From Aeromicrobium ginsengisoli (GTDB lineage Bacteria; Actinomycetota; Actinomycetes; Propionibacteriales; Nocardioidaceae), in contig NZ_SDPQ02000001.1 in the NCBI RefSeq assembly GCF_004134905.2, positions 992,001 through 1,056,000 of the forward strand: DNA of 64,000 nt, written 5' to 3'. Below the pieces are notes generated by a model, which was not told the origin of the DNA, did no database searches, and was given only the letters and a program-made list of their open reading frames with translations. Shown here piece by piece: positions 1 through 6,679 of this stretch. Each line of letters begins with the position of its first letter. The first letter of the stretch is position 1. The position numbers and the translations under genes are program-made.

Positions 1-98
1 CCGCGCTGCCGAACGCCGAGCACCAGATCCTCGAGGGGCAGACCCACGACGTGGCACCGGACGCGCTGGCACCTGCGCTGGTCGACTTCTTCGGCTGA
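1..98 (+). CDS. alpha/beta hydrolase, C-terminal fragment
   Basis: Only the last 31 codons are present; the frame runs from base 3 to a TGA at 96-98. The readable tail contains the EGQTHDV segment, which is typical of the catalytic-histidine region of actinobacterial alpha/beta hydrolases, and ends in a VDFFG helix. Family placement rests on this short tail. The substrate cannot be inferred. It converges on the next gene with no gap. Confidence 0.6.
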   Translation, partial: ALPNAEHQILEGQTHDVAPDALAPALVDFFG

Positions 99-671
99 TC
101 AGTCGCGACGCAGGCCGAGCGCCGACAGCGCCTTGGGGGTCAGCGCTCCGCCGGCTTCGCCACGGTCGACCGGCGTGAGGAATCCTCGCTTGCGCGACTG
201 CGCGACCCGGTTGGTCCAGGTGCCGGCGGCGCCACCGAAGCGCTCCGCCAAAGCCTTGGAGGGGGTGCGTACGCCCGACTCGACCAGCGACACGTACTCC
301 AGGGCGAGAGCGGCCAGTGCGTCGTCACCGCTGCCGAACGCGCCGCCGCTCTGCTCGAGCAGGTCGGCGAGACTCACCCTCGGCGTCGGCGATGCCGAGA
401 GCGAGTCCTTGGTGGCGAGTCGCTTGGCCTCGGACAACAGCGAGCCGAGCGGCAGCTCGCGGACGTCGTTGCCGCTGATGCCGGAGTCGGGGTCGAGCAG
501 CCGGAGCGTGACCTCGCGGACGTTCCACTGGCGGTGCGTGCCTCGGCGGTGGAGGCGGACGCCGACGCCCCAGTCGTCGGCCAGGCGGAGCGCCACGAGC
601 CGGTCACCCTCGTCGTCGGTGTCGACGGCATGCGGTTCGAGCAGGTGGTCGAGCATCTCTTCGAGGCTCAT
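99..671 (-). CDS. conserved protein with C-terminal helix-turn-helix-like region
   Basis: The start chosen is the ATG at 671 because GAGGAG lies just upstream and the sequence before it is poorly conserved in character. The 190-aa product has an acidic N-terminal half (start MSLEEMLDHLL) with no motif I recognise. The C-terminal half (about residues 120-185) has the pattern ALEYVSLVESG..TPSKALAERF..AAGTWTNRVAQSRKRGFL, which resembles the HTH used in many actinobacterial proteins to place a DNA-recognition helix. Function is unknown; DNA binding is inferred. It is transcribed divergently from the lipoprotein gene at 735. Confidence 0.65.
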   Translation of the reverse strand: MSLEEMLDHLLEPHAVDTDDEGDRLVALRLADDWGVGVRLHRRGTHRQWNVREVTLRLLDPDSGISGNDVRELPLGSLLSEAKRLATKDSLSASPTPRVSLADLLEQSGGAFGSGDDALAALALEYVSLVESGVRTPSKALAERFGGAAGTWTNRVAQSRKRGFLTPVDRGEAGGALTPKALSALGLRRD

Positions 672-682
672 CGCACTCCTCA

Positions 683-706
683 GTGGTAGTGACTTGACGT
701 TACCAC
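683..706. promoter_or_regulatory. imperfect palindrome between divergent genes
   Basis: GTGGTA and TACCAC arms are separated by 12 nt in the 63-bp region between the HTH-like gene (start 671) and the lipoprotein gene (start 735). The placement suits an operator, possibly for the HTH-like protein itself. Seen in sequence; the role is inferred. Confidence 0.35.
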
Positions 707-734
707 CGAGGACTCGGCCTGTCAGGATGTCTCC

Positions 735-1133
735 GTGAACCCAAGACTGACTCTCACCTGCATGTCCCTCCTCGCCCTTGCGGCCTGCTCGGGCGACGTC
801 CAGCCGACGAATTCGTTCCATCACGAGGGCACTCGCGTGTTCGAGGCGTACGGTCAGCGCGGCGACGTCACGAAGAAGGTCACGATCCCGCCGGGCTCGA
901 CGGATCTGCGGCTCAAGATGGACTGCATCAACCCGTCCGGCTACATCCAGGTCGACGTCGGGATCGCGTGGGGCGATCTGGCCTGCGGCAAGGACAGTGC
1001 ACCTGACGGCTACATCGGGATCGGCGCATCTCCTCAGAACAAGTGGGACACGATCAAGTCCATCGTCGTCACCGCACCGGCCGGTGCCACGTGGTCTGTC
1101 GCCGTGGATGCCCTCGACTCACCGCAGAACTGA
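735..1133 (+). CDS. small secreted lipoprotein, unknown function
   Basis: The 132-aa product begins with GTG and has a short hydrophobic segment ending in a lipobox (LALAAC, Cys18), so it should be lipidated and held on the outer face of the membrane. The mature part has two more cysteines and hydrophobic beta-like stretches, but I recognise no family. CAGGAT at 723-728 lies 6 nt before the start and could be either a -10 box of a leaderless transcript or an AGGA ribosome site. It converges on the LysR-family gene. Confidence 0.7.
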   Translation: MNPRLTLTCMSLLALAACSGDVQPTNSFHHEGTRVFEAYGQRGDVTKKVTIPPGSTDLRLKMDCINPSGYIQVDVGIAWGDLACGKDSAPDGYIGIGASPQNKWDTIKSIVVTAPAGATWSVAVDALDSPQN

Positions 1134-1137
1134 CGCA

Positions 1138-2019
1138 TCACGTCAGGTGCTCGGCCGCAGCTTCCTTGATGGCGCGAGCCGTGGCCTCGAGAGCCGGGGT
1201 CTGCAGGGCCCACTGCTGCCAGTGCAGCGTGACGTCGACGTGCCCACCGGGATCGAGGTCCACCAGCAGGCCGCCCCGTTCGCGCTCCTCGTACTGCTCC
1301 TTGGGAAGCATCCCCCACCCGAGCCCGAGCGCGATGGCCTCGGCGAACTGCGAGGACGCCGGGACGTGGTGCCGCGGCGGGGCCAGCCGGCGACGGCTGC
1401 GCTGCCGGAGGTAGGCGTCCTGGAGGTCATCGTTGCGGTCGAACACCACGACCGGAGCGCGCGACAGGGTCGCCACGTCGACCCCGTCCCCGAACCACTC
1501 GGCCACGAAGTCCGGGGTCGCCATCGGCCGATAGCGCATCGTGCCGAGACGCGTCGACCGGCAACCTTGCACCGGCGCTGCGTCCGAGGTGATCGCCGCC
1601 ATCACGGTGCCCGAGCGCAACAGCTCGGCTGTGCGGCCCTCGTCCTCGCGCCTCACGTCGAAGTAGGCCGTGCCGGCGAGTGACGCGAGGGCGGGCAGCA
1701 CCCACGTCGCCAGCGAGTCACCATTGATCGCCAACGGGATGGTCGGCGGGCGCTGCTCGGTCGGGTCCACCTCGAGACGTACGTCCTGGACGAGCGCCTG
1801 GACCTGGCGAGCCAGCCGGAGGTACGCGTGCCCGGCTTCGGTCGCTTCCGTGGGCTTGGTGCGGCGAACGAGGACCCGACCCGCGGACTGCTCGAGGGCC
1901 TTGATGCGCTGACTCACCGCCGACGGCGTCAGGTGCAGAGCCGCCGCCGCAGCGTCGAACGAGCCCTCGTCGACGACGGCAGCGAGGGCGCGCAGCTGGG
2001 AGAGGTCGACGTCAGACAC
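1138..2019 (-). CDS. argP: LysR-family transcriptional regulator, ArgP/LysG type
   Basis: The 293-aa product has an N-terminal winged HTH (SFDAAAAALHLTPSAVSQRI, about residues 20-40) followed by a LysR substrate-binding domain, and its divergent partner is a LysE-type exporter. This is the classic LysG-LysE (ArgP-ArgO) arrangement, in which the regulator senses lysine or arginine and activates the exporter. The GTG start at 2019 was chosen over upstream in-frame codons because a TAGCAT box at 2027-2032 (minus strand) lies 7 nt before it, implying a leaderless mRNA. Family and partner are strong; the exact effector is inferred. Confidence 0.88.
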   Translation of the reverse strand: MSDVDLSQLRALAAVVDEGSFDAAAAALHLTPSAVSQRIKALEQSAGRVLVRRTKPTEATEAGHAYLRLARQVQALVQDVRLEVDPTEQRPPTIPLAINGDSLATWVLPALASLAGTAYFDVRREDEGRTAELLRSGTVMAAITSDAAPVQGCRSTRLGTMRYRPMATPDFVAEWFGDGVDVATLSRAPVVVFDRNDDLQDAYLRQRSRRRLAPPRHHVPASSQFAEAIALGLGWGMLPKEQYEERERGGLLVDLDPGGHVDVTLHWQQWALQTPALEATARAIKEAAAEHLT

Positions 2020-2025
2020 ATCAGC

Positions 2026-2039
2026 GATGCTAATGCATC
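2026..2039. promoter_or_regulatory. perfect 14-bp palindrome overlapping argP -10 box
   Basis: GATGC-taat-GCATC sits between the divergent argP and lysE genes. The minus-strand TAGCAT inside it is positioned as the argP -10 element. A LysR-type protein bound here would cover its own promoter while activating lysE. The palindrome is seen directly; ArgP binding is inferred. Confidence 0.5.
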
Positions 2040-2089
2040 GTTCGAAACATGAACTGGTCTTATGTCCGGGCAGCACGTTGGATGGAGCC

Positions 2090-2716
2090 ATGGATCACGC
2101 AGCCCTCGTCGCCGCCCTGGCCGGGACAGGCTTCGGCCTGTCGCTCATCGTCGCGATCGGCGCGCAGAACGCGTTCGTGCTGCGGCAGGGTCTCCGGGGC
2201 GAGCACGTGCTGGCGGTGGTCCTGATCTGCGCCGTCTCCGACGTCGTGCTGATCGCGCTGGGCATCGCCGGCATCGGCAGCCTGCTGGAGCTGGCGCCGT
2301 GGCTGCTCGACACGATGCGGATCGGCGGGGCCGCGTTCCTCCTGACGTACGCCACGATCGCCGCCCGGCGGGCGCTGCATCCCGGAGAGCTCGACGCCGA
2401 GACCTCCGGGGCTGCCACGCCGCTGTGGCCGACCGTCACCACGGCGGTGGCGCTGACCTGGCTCAACCCGCACGTCTACCTCGACACGATCCTGCTGCTG
2501 GGCTCGGTGGCGGGCACGCATGGCGACGACCGCTGGTGGTTCGGCGCGGGCGCCGCGATCGGATCGGTCGTCTGGTTCTCGGCCCTCGGCTTCGGTGCGC
2601 GGTTGCTGCGTCCGCTCTTCGCGAAGCCTGTAGCGTGGCGAATCCTCGATGCGTTGATCGCCATCGTCATGGCGGCGATCGCAGTCAGCCTGCTGCACGG
2701 TCTAATGGAGGGGTGA
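2090..2716 (+). CDS. lysE: LysE/ArgO-family amino-acid exporter
   Basis: The 208-aa hydrophobic protein has about six membrane spans and the family hallmarks GAQNAFVLRQGL near the N-terminus and the TWLNPHVYLD motif in the middle. LysE/ArgO proteins export L-lysine and/or L-arginine across the cytoplasmic membrane to prevent toxic accumulation. ATG at 2090 is preceded by GGATGGA. The adjacent divergent LysR gene supports control by intracellular basic amino acids. The stop overlaps the GTG of the first crcB by 4 nt, so the fluoride channels may be co-transcribed. Confidence 0.92.
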   Translation: MDHAALVAALAGTGFGLSLIVAIGAQNAFVLRQGLRGEHVLAVVLICAVSDVVLIALGIAGIGSLLELAPWLLDTMRIGGAAFLLTYATIAARRALHPGELDAETSGAATPLWPTVTTAVALTWLNPHVYLDTILLLGSVAGTHGDDRWWFGAGAAIGSVVWFSALGFGARLLRPLFAKPVAWRILDALIAIVMAAIAVSLLHGLMEG

Positions 2717-3093
2717 GGTCCTTCGCTCTCGTCGCCATCGGAGGCGCCGCGGGCACCCTCAGCCGCCATGGCATCGCCGAAGCGCTCGACAGCGACCGGC
2801 TCTTCCCGCTCTCGACGTTCCTGGTCAACGTGACCGGATCCTTCGCCCTCGGCGCTCTGCTGGCGGTACTGCTCGTACGCGATCACAGCGCGCCAGCCAA
2901 CCGGCTGCGACTGCTGCTCGGCGCAGGCTTCCTCGGGGGCTACACGACGTACAGCGCGCTGGCGGTCGAGACCGACACCCTGCTGCGCGGTGACCACGTG
3001 GTCCTGGGGCTGACGTATGCCGTCGGCAGCGTCGTCGCCGGAGTCGTCGCCGCATACGCCGGCGTCGCGGCGGGTCGAGCGGTGGCTCGATGA
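2713..3093 (+). CDS. crcB: fluoride channel CrcB/FluC subunit 1
   Basis: The 126-aa product carries the Fluc signatures GGAAGTLSRHG near the N-terminus, the TFLVNVTGSF asparagine motif and GFLGGYTTYS with the phenylalanine/threonine track. Fluc proteins are small four-helix membrane subunits that pair in antiparallel fashion to let fluoride leave the cell. GTG at 2713 overlaps the lysE stop (GTGA), and the 3' end overlaps the second crcB (ATGA). Two adjacent non-identical copies suggest a heterodimeric channel. No fluoride riboswitch was visible upstream. Confidence 0.93.
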   Translation: MRSFALVAIGGAAGTLSRHGIAEALDSDRLFPLSTFLVNVTGSFALGALLAVLLVRDHSAPANRLRLLLGAGFLGGYTTYSALAVETDTLLRGDHVVLGLTYAVGSVVAGVVAAYAGVAAGRAVAR

Positions 3094-3446
3094 CGACGCT
3101 GCTGATGGCGCTCGCCGGCGGGCTCGGCGCCGGCACGCGGTGGTCCCTCGACGCCTGGCTGCGACCCCGGGTCTCACCGCGCCTCCCCTGGACGACCCAC
3201 CTGATCAACATCACCGGATCGCTGCTGCTCGGTCTCATCGTGGGCCTCGGCGCCGACGACACCTGGCACACAGTGCTGGGCACGGGGTTCCTCGGCGGCT
3301 ACACGACGTTCAGCACTGCCAGCGTCGAGTCGGTGCACCTGGCCCTCGACGGTCGCCACCGAGCCGCGACGGTCAACGCCGTCGGCATGCTGGTGCTCAG
3401 CGTCGCGGCAGCATCGCTCGGCTATGCCGCGGGTCGCGCCCTGTAG
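3090..3446 (+). CDS. crcB: fluoride channel CrcB/FluC subunit 2
   Basis: The 118-aa paralogue of the preceding gene has GGLGAGTRW, THLINITGSLL and GFLGGYTTFS motifs in the same order. It starts in the stop of subunit 1 (ATGA), so translation is coupled and equal amounts are expected, as suits a heterodimeric Fluc with opposite subunit topologies. It ends exactly at the boundary of the convergent DsbA-like gene, leaving no room for a terminator between them. Confidence 0.93.
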   Translation: MTTLLMALAGGLGAGTRWSLDAWLRPRVSPRLPWTTHLINITGSLLLGLIVGLGADDTWHTVLGTGFLGGYTTFSTASVESVHLALDGRHRAATVNAVGMLVLSVAAASLGYAAGRAL

Positions 3447-4205
3447 CTATTTCGCTGCCGCGATGGCGGCGCTGATGTCGGCCTGGGTCGTCGCCACGGG
3501 CTTGCCGTCGATGACGACGGTCGGCGTCCCGTCAATTCCATCGGCCTTGCCTGCCTGCAGGGCCTTGCGGACCCACGGCGCGTAGGTCTGGTCCTTCACG
3601 TCCGCATCGATGCCGGTGACTCCGGCCTGCTTCGCAAGATCGATCAGTGTCGCGTCGGGAAGCCCGTCGCCGCCCTCAGGAGGCTGGTTGGCGTAGAGCA
3701 GGTCGTGGAACTTCTTGTAGGCCGCGACGCCACCCTTGTCGAGCACCGCCATCGCAGCACTGGCCGAACGCGTGGAGTACTCCGTCGAGCTCTTGGCGTC
3801 GAGGAACGCGAACATCCGATACTCGATCGTGATCTCGCCCTTCTTGACCAAGTCGTCGAGGAAGGCTCCGTTCTGCTCCTCGAACGCCTTGCAGACGGGG
3901 CACTGGAAGTCCTCGTAGAGAACCACCCGAACGGGATCGGCGCCTGCGGTTCCGCCGGCGTCGGCCGCCGAGTAGTCGAAGCCGTAGCTCGAGTTGGTGT
4001 GCGCCGGCTTGACCAAGGGGCCGACGGGCTTGTCGTCCCCGCCCGCCGACGACACCGCCCACGCTCCGACGGCGATCAGCGCCACGACCACCACGGTGAT
4101 CGCGATCGTGATGAGGTTGCGCTGCTTGCGATCGGCCTTCTCGCGCTCCTTGCGCATCTGCTCCGCGCGCTCGGCGCGTTGCCTGCGGTCGGAGGCGGAG
4201 GCCAT
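3447..4205 (-). CDS. membrane-anchored DsbA-family thiol-disulfide protein (copy 1)
   Basis: The 252-aa protein has a highly charged cytoplasmic N-terminus (about residues 1-30), one membrane helix (about 31-52) and an extracytoplasmic thioredoxin/DsbA fold whose active site is FQCPVC near residue 100, with the cis-proline loop GIDGTPTVV near 228. DsbA-like proteins of this shape oxidise or reduce cysteines of exported proteins. It follows its paralogue with 3 nt between them and shares nearly the same anchor and CPVC region, so the pair arose by tandem duplication. Confidence 0.88.
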   Translation of the reverse strand: MASASDRRQRAERAEQMRKEREKADRKQRNLITIAITVVVVALIAVGAWAVSSAGGDDKPVGPLVKPAHTNSSYGFDYSAADAGGTAGADPVRVVLYEDFQCPVCKAFEEQNGAFLDDLVKKGEITIEYRMFAFLDAKSSTEYSTRSASAAMAVLDKGGVAAYKKFHDLLYANQPPEGGDGLPDATLIDLAKQAGVTGIDADVKDQTYAPWVRKALQAGKADGIDGTPTVVIDGKPVATTQADISAAIAAAK

Positions 4206-4208
4206 GAC

Positions 4209-4973
4209 TCAGGACTTCTTGGCGGCGTCAATCGCCTTCTGGATCGCGTCAGCTGTCGGCGACTTGACGTCCTTGCCGTCGATCCGGACCCACGGCGTGC
4301 CCTGGAAGCCGTCGGACTGCGCCTTCTCGAGCGCCTTGTCGAGCCACGGCCCGTAGACCTTCTTGCGGACGCAGCTGTCGATGCCGGTGACACCGACCTG
4401 CTTGGCGTCGGAGATCAGCTCTGCGTCCTCCGGGCCGGCGGTCTGCTCGGCGGGCTGGTTGGCGTAGAGCAGGTCGTGGAACTTCTTGTAGTCCTCGACG
4501 CCGCCCTCGTTGAGCACGCACATCGCGGCGTTGGCGGCCCGGCTCGAGTACTCGTTGGCGCTCGAGCGGTCGAGGAAGCTGATCGGGCGGTAGTCGATCG
4601 TGATCTCGCCCTTCTTGACCAGGTCGTTGAGGAACGCGCCGGTCTGCTCCTCGAACGCCTTGCAGACGGGGCACTGGAAGTCCTCGGTCAGCACGACCTT
4701 GACCGGGTCCGTGCCGGCCTTGCCCCCGGCGTCGGCGGCGGTGTAGTCGAACCCGAACGTCTTCTTGTCGGTGTGCGCCGGGTAGACGAGCTTGGTGGAG
4801 TCGGTGTTGCCGTCCTGCGCACTCTTGACGGCGAAGCCAGCGACGGCGATCAGGGCCACGACGACGACGACGATCCCGACAGTGATCAGGTTGCGCTGCT
4901 TGCGGTCGGCCTTCTCGCGCTCCTTGCGCATCTGCTCCGCACGGGCGGCACGCTGCTGACGTTCGTTGCTCAC
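4209..4973 (-). CDS. membrane-anchored DsbA-family thiol-disulfide protein (copy 2)
   Basis: The 254-aa upstream paralogue starts at GTG 4973 behind AGGAG. It has the same layout: a charged cytoplasmic tail rich in KEREKADRKQRN-type residues, one membrane helix, FQCPVC active site and a GFQGTPWV cis-proline loop. It has two additional cysteines (AAMCVLN and GIDSCVRKK, about 160 and 204) that copy 1 lacks, which could form a structural disulfide or alter redox potential. It is the promoter-proximal gene of the pair and is divergent from orn. Confidence 0.88.
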   Translation of the reverse strand: MSNERQQRAARAEQMRKEREKADRKQRNLITVGIVVVVVALIAVAGFAVKSAQDGNTDSTKLVYPAHTDKKTFGFDYTAADAGGKAGTDPVKVVLTEDFQCPVCKAFEEQTGAFLNDLVKKGEITIDYRPISFLDRSSANEYSSRAANAAMCVLNEGGVEDYKKFHDLLYANQPAEQTAGPEDAELISDAKQVGVTGIDSCVRKKVYGPWLDKALEKAQSDGFQGTPWVRIDGKDVKSPTADAIQKAIDAAKKS

Positions 4974-5095
4974 TGATTTCTCCTGGGTCGGGCGGTCACC
5001 ATCGTGACCAACGCGGCTCGCTCGTTGAAGGTTCCATCAGACCCTACCGGCCCGCGTGAAGCCCAGTGTCGATATGTCGCGTCTGACGGGCGTAC

Positions 5096-5101
5096 TAGTG
5101 T
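5096..5101 (+). promoter_or_regulatory. -10 box of leaderless orn transcript
   Basis: TAGTGT lies 7 nt before the GTG start of orn. This spacing puts the transcription start at or next to the start codon. No clear -35 was seen. Confidence 0.45.
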
Positions 5102-5108
5102 TCAGCGG

Positions 5109-5732
5109 GTGAATGACAAGCTGGTGTGGATCGACTGCGAGATGACCGGACTCTCGCTCGAGACCGATGCATTGGTCGAGGTGGCCGCCTTGGTCACCGA
5201 CTACGACCTCAACGTCCTCGGCGACGGGATCGACCTCATCGTCAAGCCCCCGCAGGCCGCGCTCGAGCAGATGAACGACTTCGTCCGCGAGATGCACACC
5301 GGCTCGGGCCTGCTCACCGAGCTCGAGGACGGCCTGAGCCTGCGAGACGCCGAGGAGCAGGTGCTGGCGTACGTCCGGGAGTTCGTCAAGGAGCCCGGCA
5401 AGGCGCCCATGGCCGGCAACACGATCGGCACCGACCGGTCGTTCCTCGCTCGCGACATGACCGAGCTCGAAGGTTGGCTCCACTACCGCGTCATCGACGT
5501 CTCCTCGATCAAGGAGCTGGCCCGTCAATGGTTCCCGCGGGCCTACTTCGCGGCGCCGGCCAAGGCGGGTCACCACCGTGCGCTGGTCGACATCCAGGAG
5601 AGCATCGAGGAGCTTCGCTACTACCGCCGCGCGGTTTTCACCCCGGATCCGGGCATCGACACCGACTCGGCCAAGGCCATCGCCGCCGAGGTCGCCGGAT
5701 CGCTGACGGGTGAGGGGCGGGCTACGGTCTGA
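5109..5732 (+). CDS. orn: oligoribonuclease
   Basis: The 207-aa product is a DEDDh 3'-5' exonuclease that degrades 2-5 nt RNA fragments, including pGpG, to mononucleotides in the cytoplasm. Exo motif I is WIDCEMTGL with Asp9 and Glu11; motif II is in the GNTIGTDRSFL segment; the C-terminal HRALVDI segment supplies the catalytic His and last Asp. GTG 5109 matches the family N-terminus, while upstream in-frame codons add non-homologous residues. orn directly before tRNA-His is a conserved actinobacterial neighbourhood, known in M. tuberculosis. Confidence 0.95.
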   Translation: MNDKLVWIDCEMTGLSLETDALVEVAALVTDYDLNVLGDGIDLIVKPPQAALEQMNDFVREMHTGSGLLTELEDGLSLRDAEEQVLAYVREFVKEPGKAPMAGNTIGTDRSFLARDMTELEGWLHYRVIDVSSIKELARQWFPRAYFAAPAKAGHHRALVDIQESIEELRYYRRAVFTPDPGIDTDSAKAIAAEVAGSLTGEGRATV

Positions 5733-5735
5733 GCC

Positions 5736-5765
5736 GCGTCAGGTCTGCGTTAGACTTCCTGACGC
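5736..5765 (+). terminator. stem-loop after orn
   Basis: GCGTCAGG and CCTGACGC form an 8-bp stem with a further TCT/AGA pairing inside. There is no T-run, so termination is uncertain. A TAGACT inside the loop region (5751-5756) could alternatively be the -10 box of tRNA-His. Confidence 0.35.
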
Positions 5766-5793
5766 CGTGTCGGGCGTATGCCCGGCACGCGTG

Positions 5794-5869
5794 GTGGGCG
5801 TAGCTCAGTTGGTAGAGCACCGGCTTGTGGTGCCGGTGGCCGCGGGTTCAAGTCCCGTCGTCCACCCCA
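5794..5869 (+). tRNA. tRNA-His (GTG)
   Basis: The cloverleaf is complete: acceptor GTGGGCG pairs with CGTCCAC, anticodon loop TTGTGGT carries GTG at 5827-5829, and the T arm has GGTTCAAGTCC. The discriminator is C and the CCA end is encoded (5867-5869). A G at 5793 can serve as G-1, the histidine identity base that pairs with the discriminator C. Confidence 0.97.
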
Positions 5870-5872
5870 CGA

Positions 5873-5903
5873 AGACCCTCGGTTCCGCAAGGACCGGGGG
5901 TCT
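5873..5903. terminator. hairpin between tRNA-His and the convergent DUF4097 gene
   Basis: AGACCC and GGGTCT arms enclose an inner CGGT..ACCG stem with a GCAA loop. It lies between two convergent transcription units and can serve both. Confidence 0.6.
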
Positions 5904-5905
5904 TG

Positions 5906-6679
5906 TCATTGATTGGCCAGGTGGATGTCGCCGCTGGTGGTGACGGCTCGGACGAAACCCTTGCCGGCGTCCGCCACGGAGATCGAGTTGGTGACCTCGC
6001 CGTCGAGGGTGTTGGAGATGTCGCCGGACTTGGACGAGACCATCACGGCATACGAGCGCTTGCCTTCGGGCACCGTCGCCCGGATGTCGCCGCTCGTGGT
6101 GTTGACCTTCAGTCCGAACGGCTGCGTCGCGAATGTCGCGTTGATGTCGCCCGAGCCGGTCCTGGCGTCGAGCTCGTCGACCCTGAGGTCCGCCACCGTC
6201 AGGTCGCCGCTCCCGGACCTCACTGTGAGCGATCCCTCGGCGAGCGAGTCGGCCCTGACGTTGCCCGACGTCGACTTGACGACGATCGGCAGCCCCTTGG
6301 GCACCTCGAGCGTGGTGGAGACCCCGCACCCCGGCGACAACCACGTCTTGCACGCGGAGACGATCTTGATCTCGTTGCCGCGGCGACCCAGCTGATAGGT
6401 CGTCTTCTGCAGGCCCGAGGTGATCCGCGAGCGGATCCTGACCACGCCCTCCTCGCCCTCGACCAGGCGCACGTTGGCCGTGCCGGCGTTGATCACGAGC
6501 TGGGAGACGTCACCGAGCTCGACATCCGCGGTCGCGATGCGGGTGTCGCGCCTCACGAGCGAGGCGCCGAGCACGAGGCCACCGAGCAGCACGACGGTGG
6601 CGATCGTGCTGATCACAGTCAGCAGGGTGCGCGACGCCGGCGAGCGGACGTCGTAGTCGGCAACGGTCTCTTGAGCCAT
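5906..6679 (-). CDS. DUF4097-family membrane-anchored beta-repeat protein
   Basis: The 257-aa protein has an N-terminal tail, one membrane helix (about residues 19-42) and a long beta-helical region with repeated S/T-G-D-I/L units (TSGNVRAD, GSGDLTV, GSGDINA, TSGDIRA, KSGDIS, TSGDIHL). This pattern is diagnostic of the DUF4097 'putative adhesin' family, whose biochemical role is not established. Its ATG overlaps the glpD stop by one base (TGATG), so it is the second gene of a glpD transcript. Two cysteines near 110-118 could form a disulfide. Confidence 0.85.
   Translation of the reverse strand: MAQETVADYDVRSPASRTLLTVISTIATVVLLGGLVLGASLVRRDTRIATADVELGDVSQLVINAGTANVRLVEGEEGVVRIRSRITSGLQKTTYQLGRRGNEIKIVSACKTWLSPGCGVSTTLEVPKGLPIVVKSTSGNVRADSLAEGSLTVRSGSGDLTVADLRVDELDARTGSGDINATFATQPFGLKVNTTSGDIRATVPEGKRSYAVMVSSKSGDISNTLDGEVTNSISVADAGKGFVRAVTTSGDIHLANQ

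Noticed and set aside
2701..2720. Fluoride riboswitch before crcB
   Set aside because: The first crcB overlaps the lysE stop, leaving no room for an aptamer; none was seen inside lysE.
3705..4976. Long plus-strand open frame opposite the DsbA-like genes
   Set aside because: The DsbA-like genes have anchors, CPVC sites and ribosome sites; the antisense product is low-complexity (LLALLAHLLR repeats).
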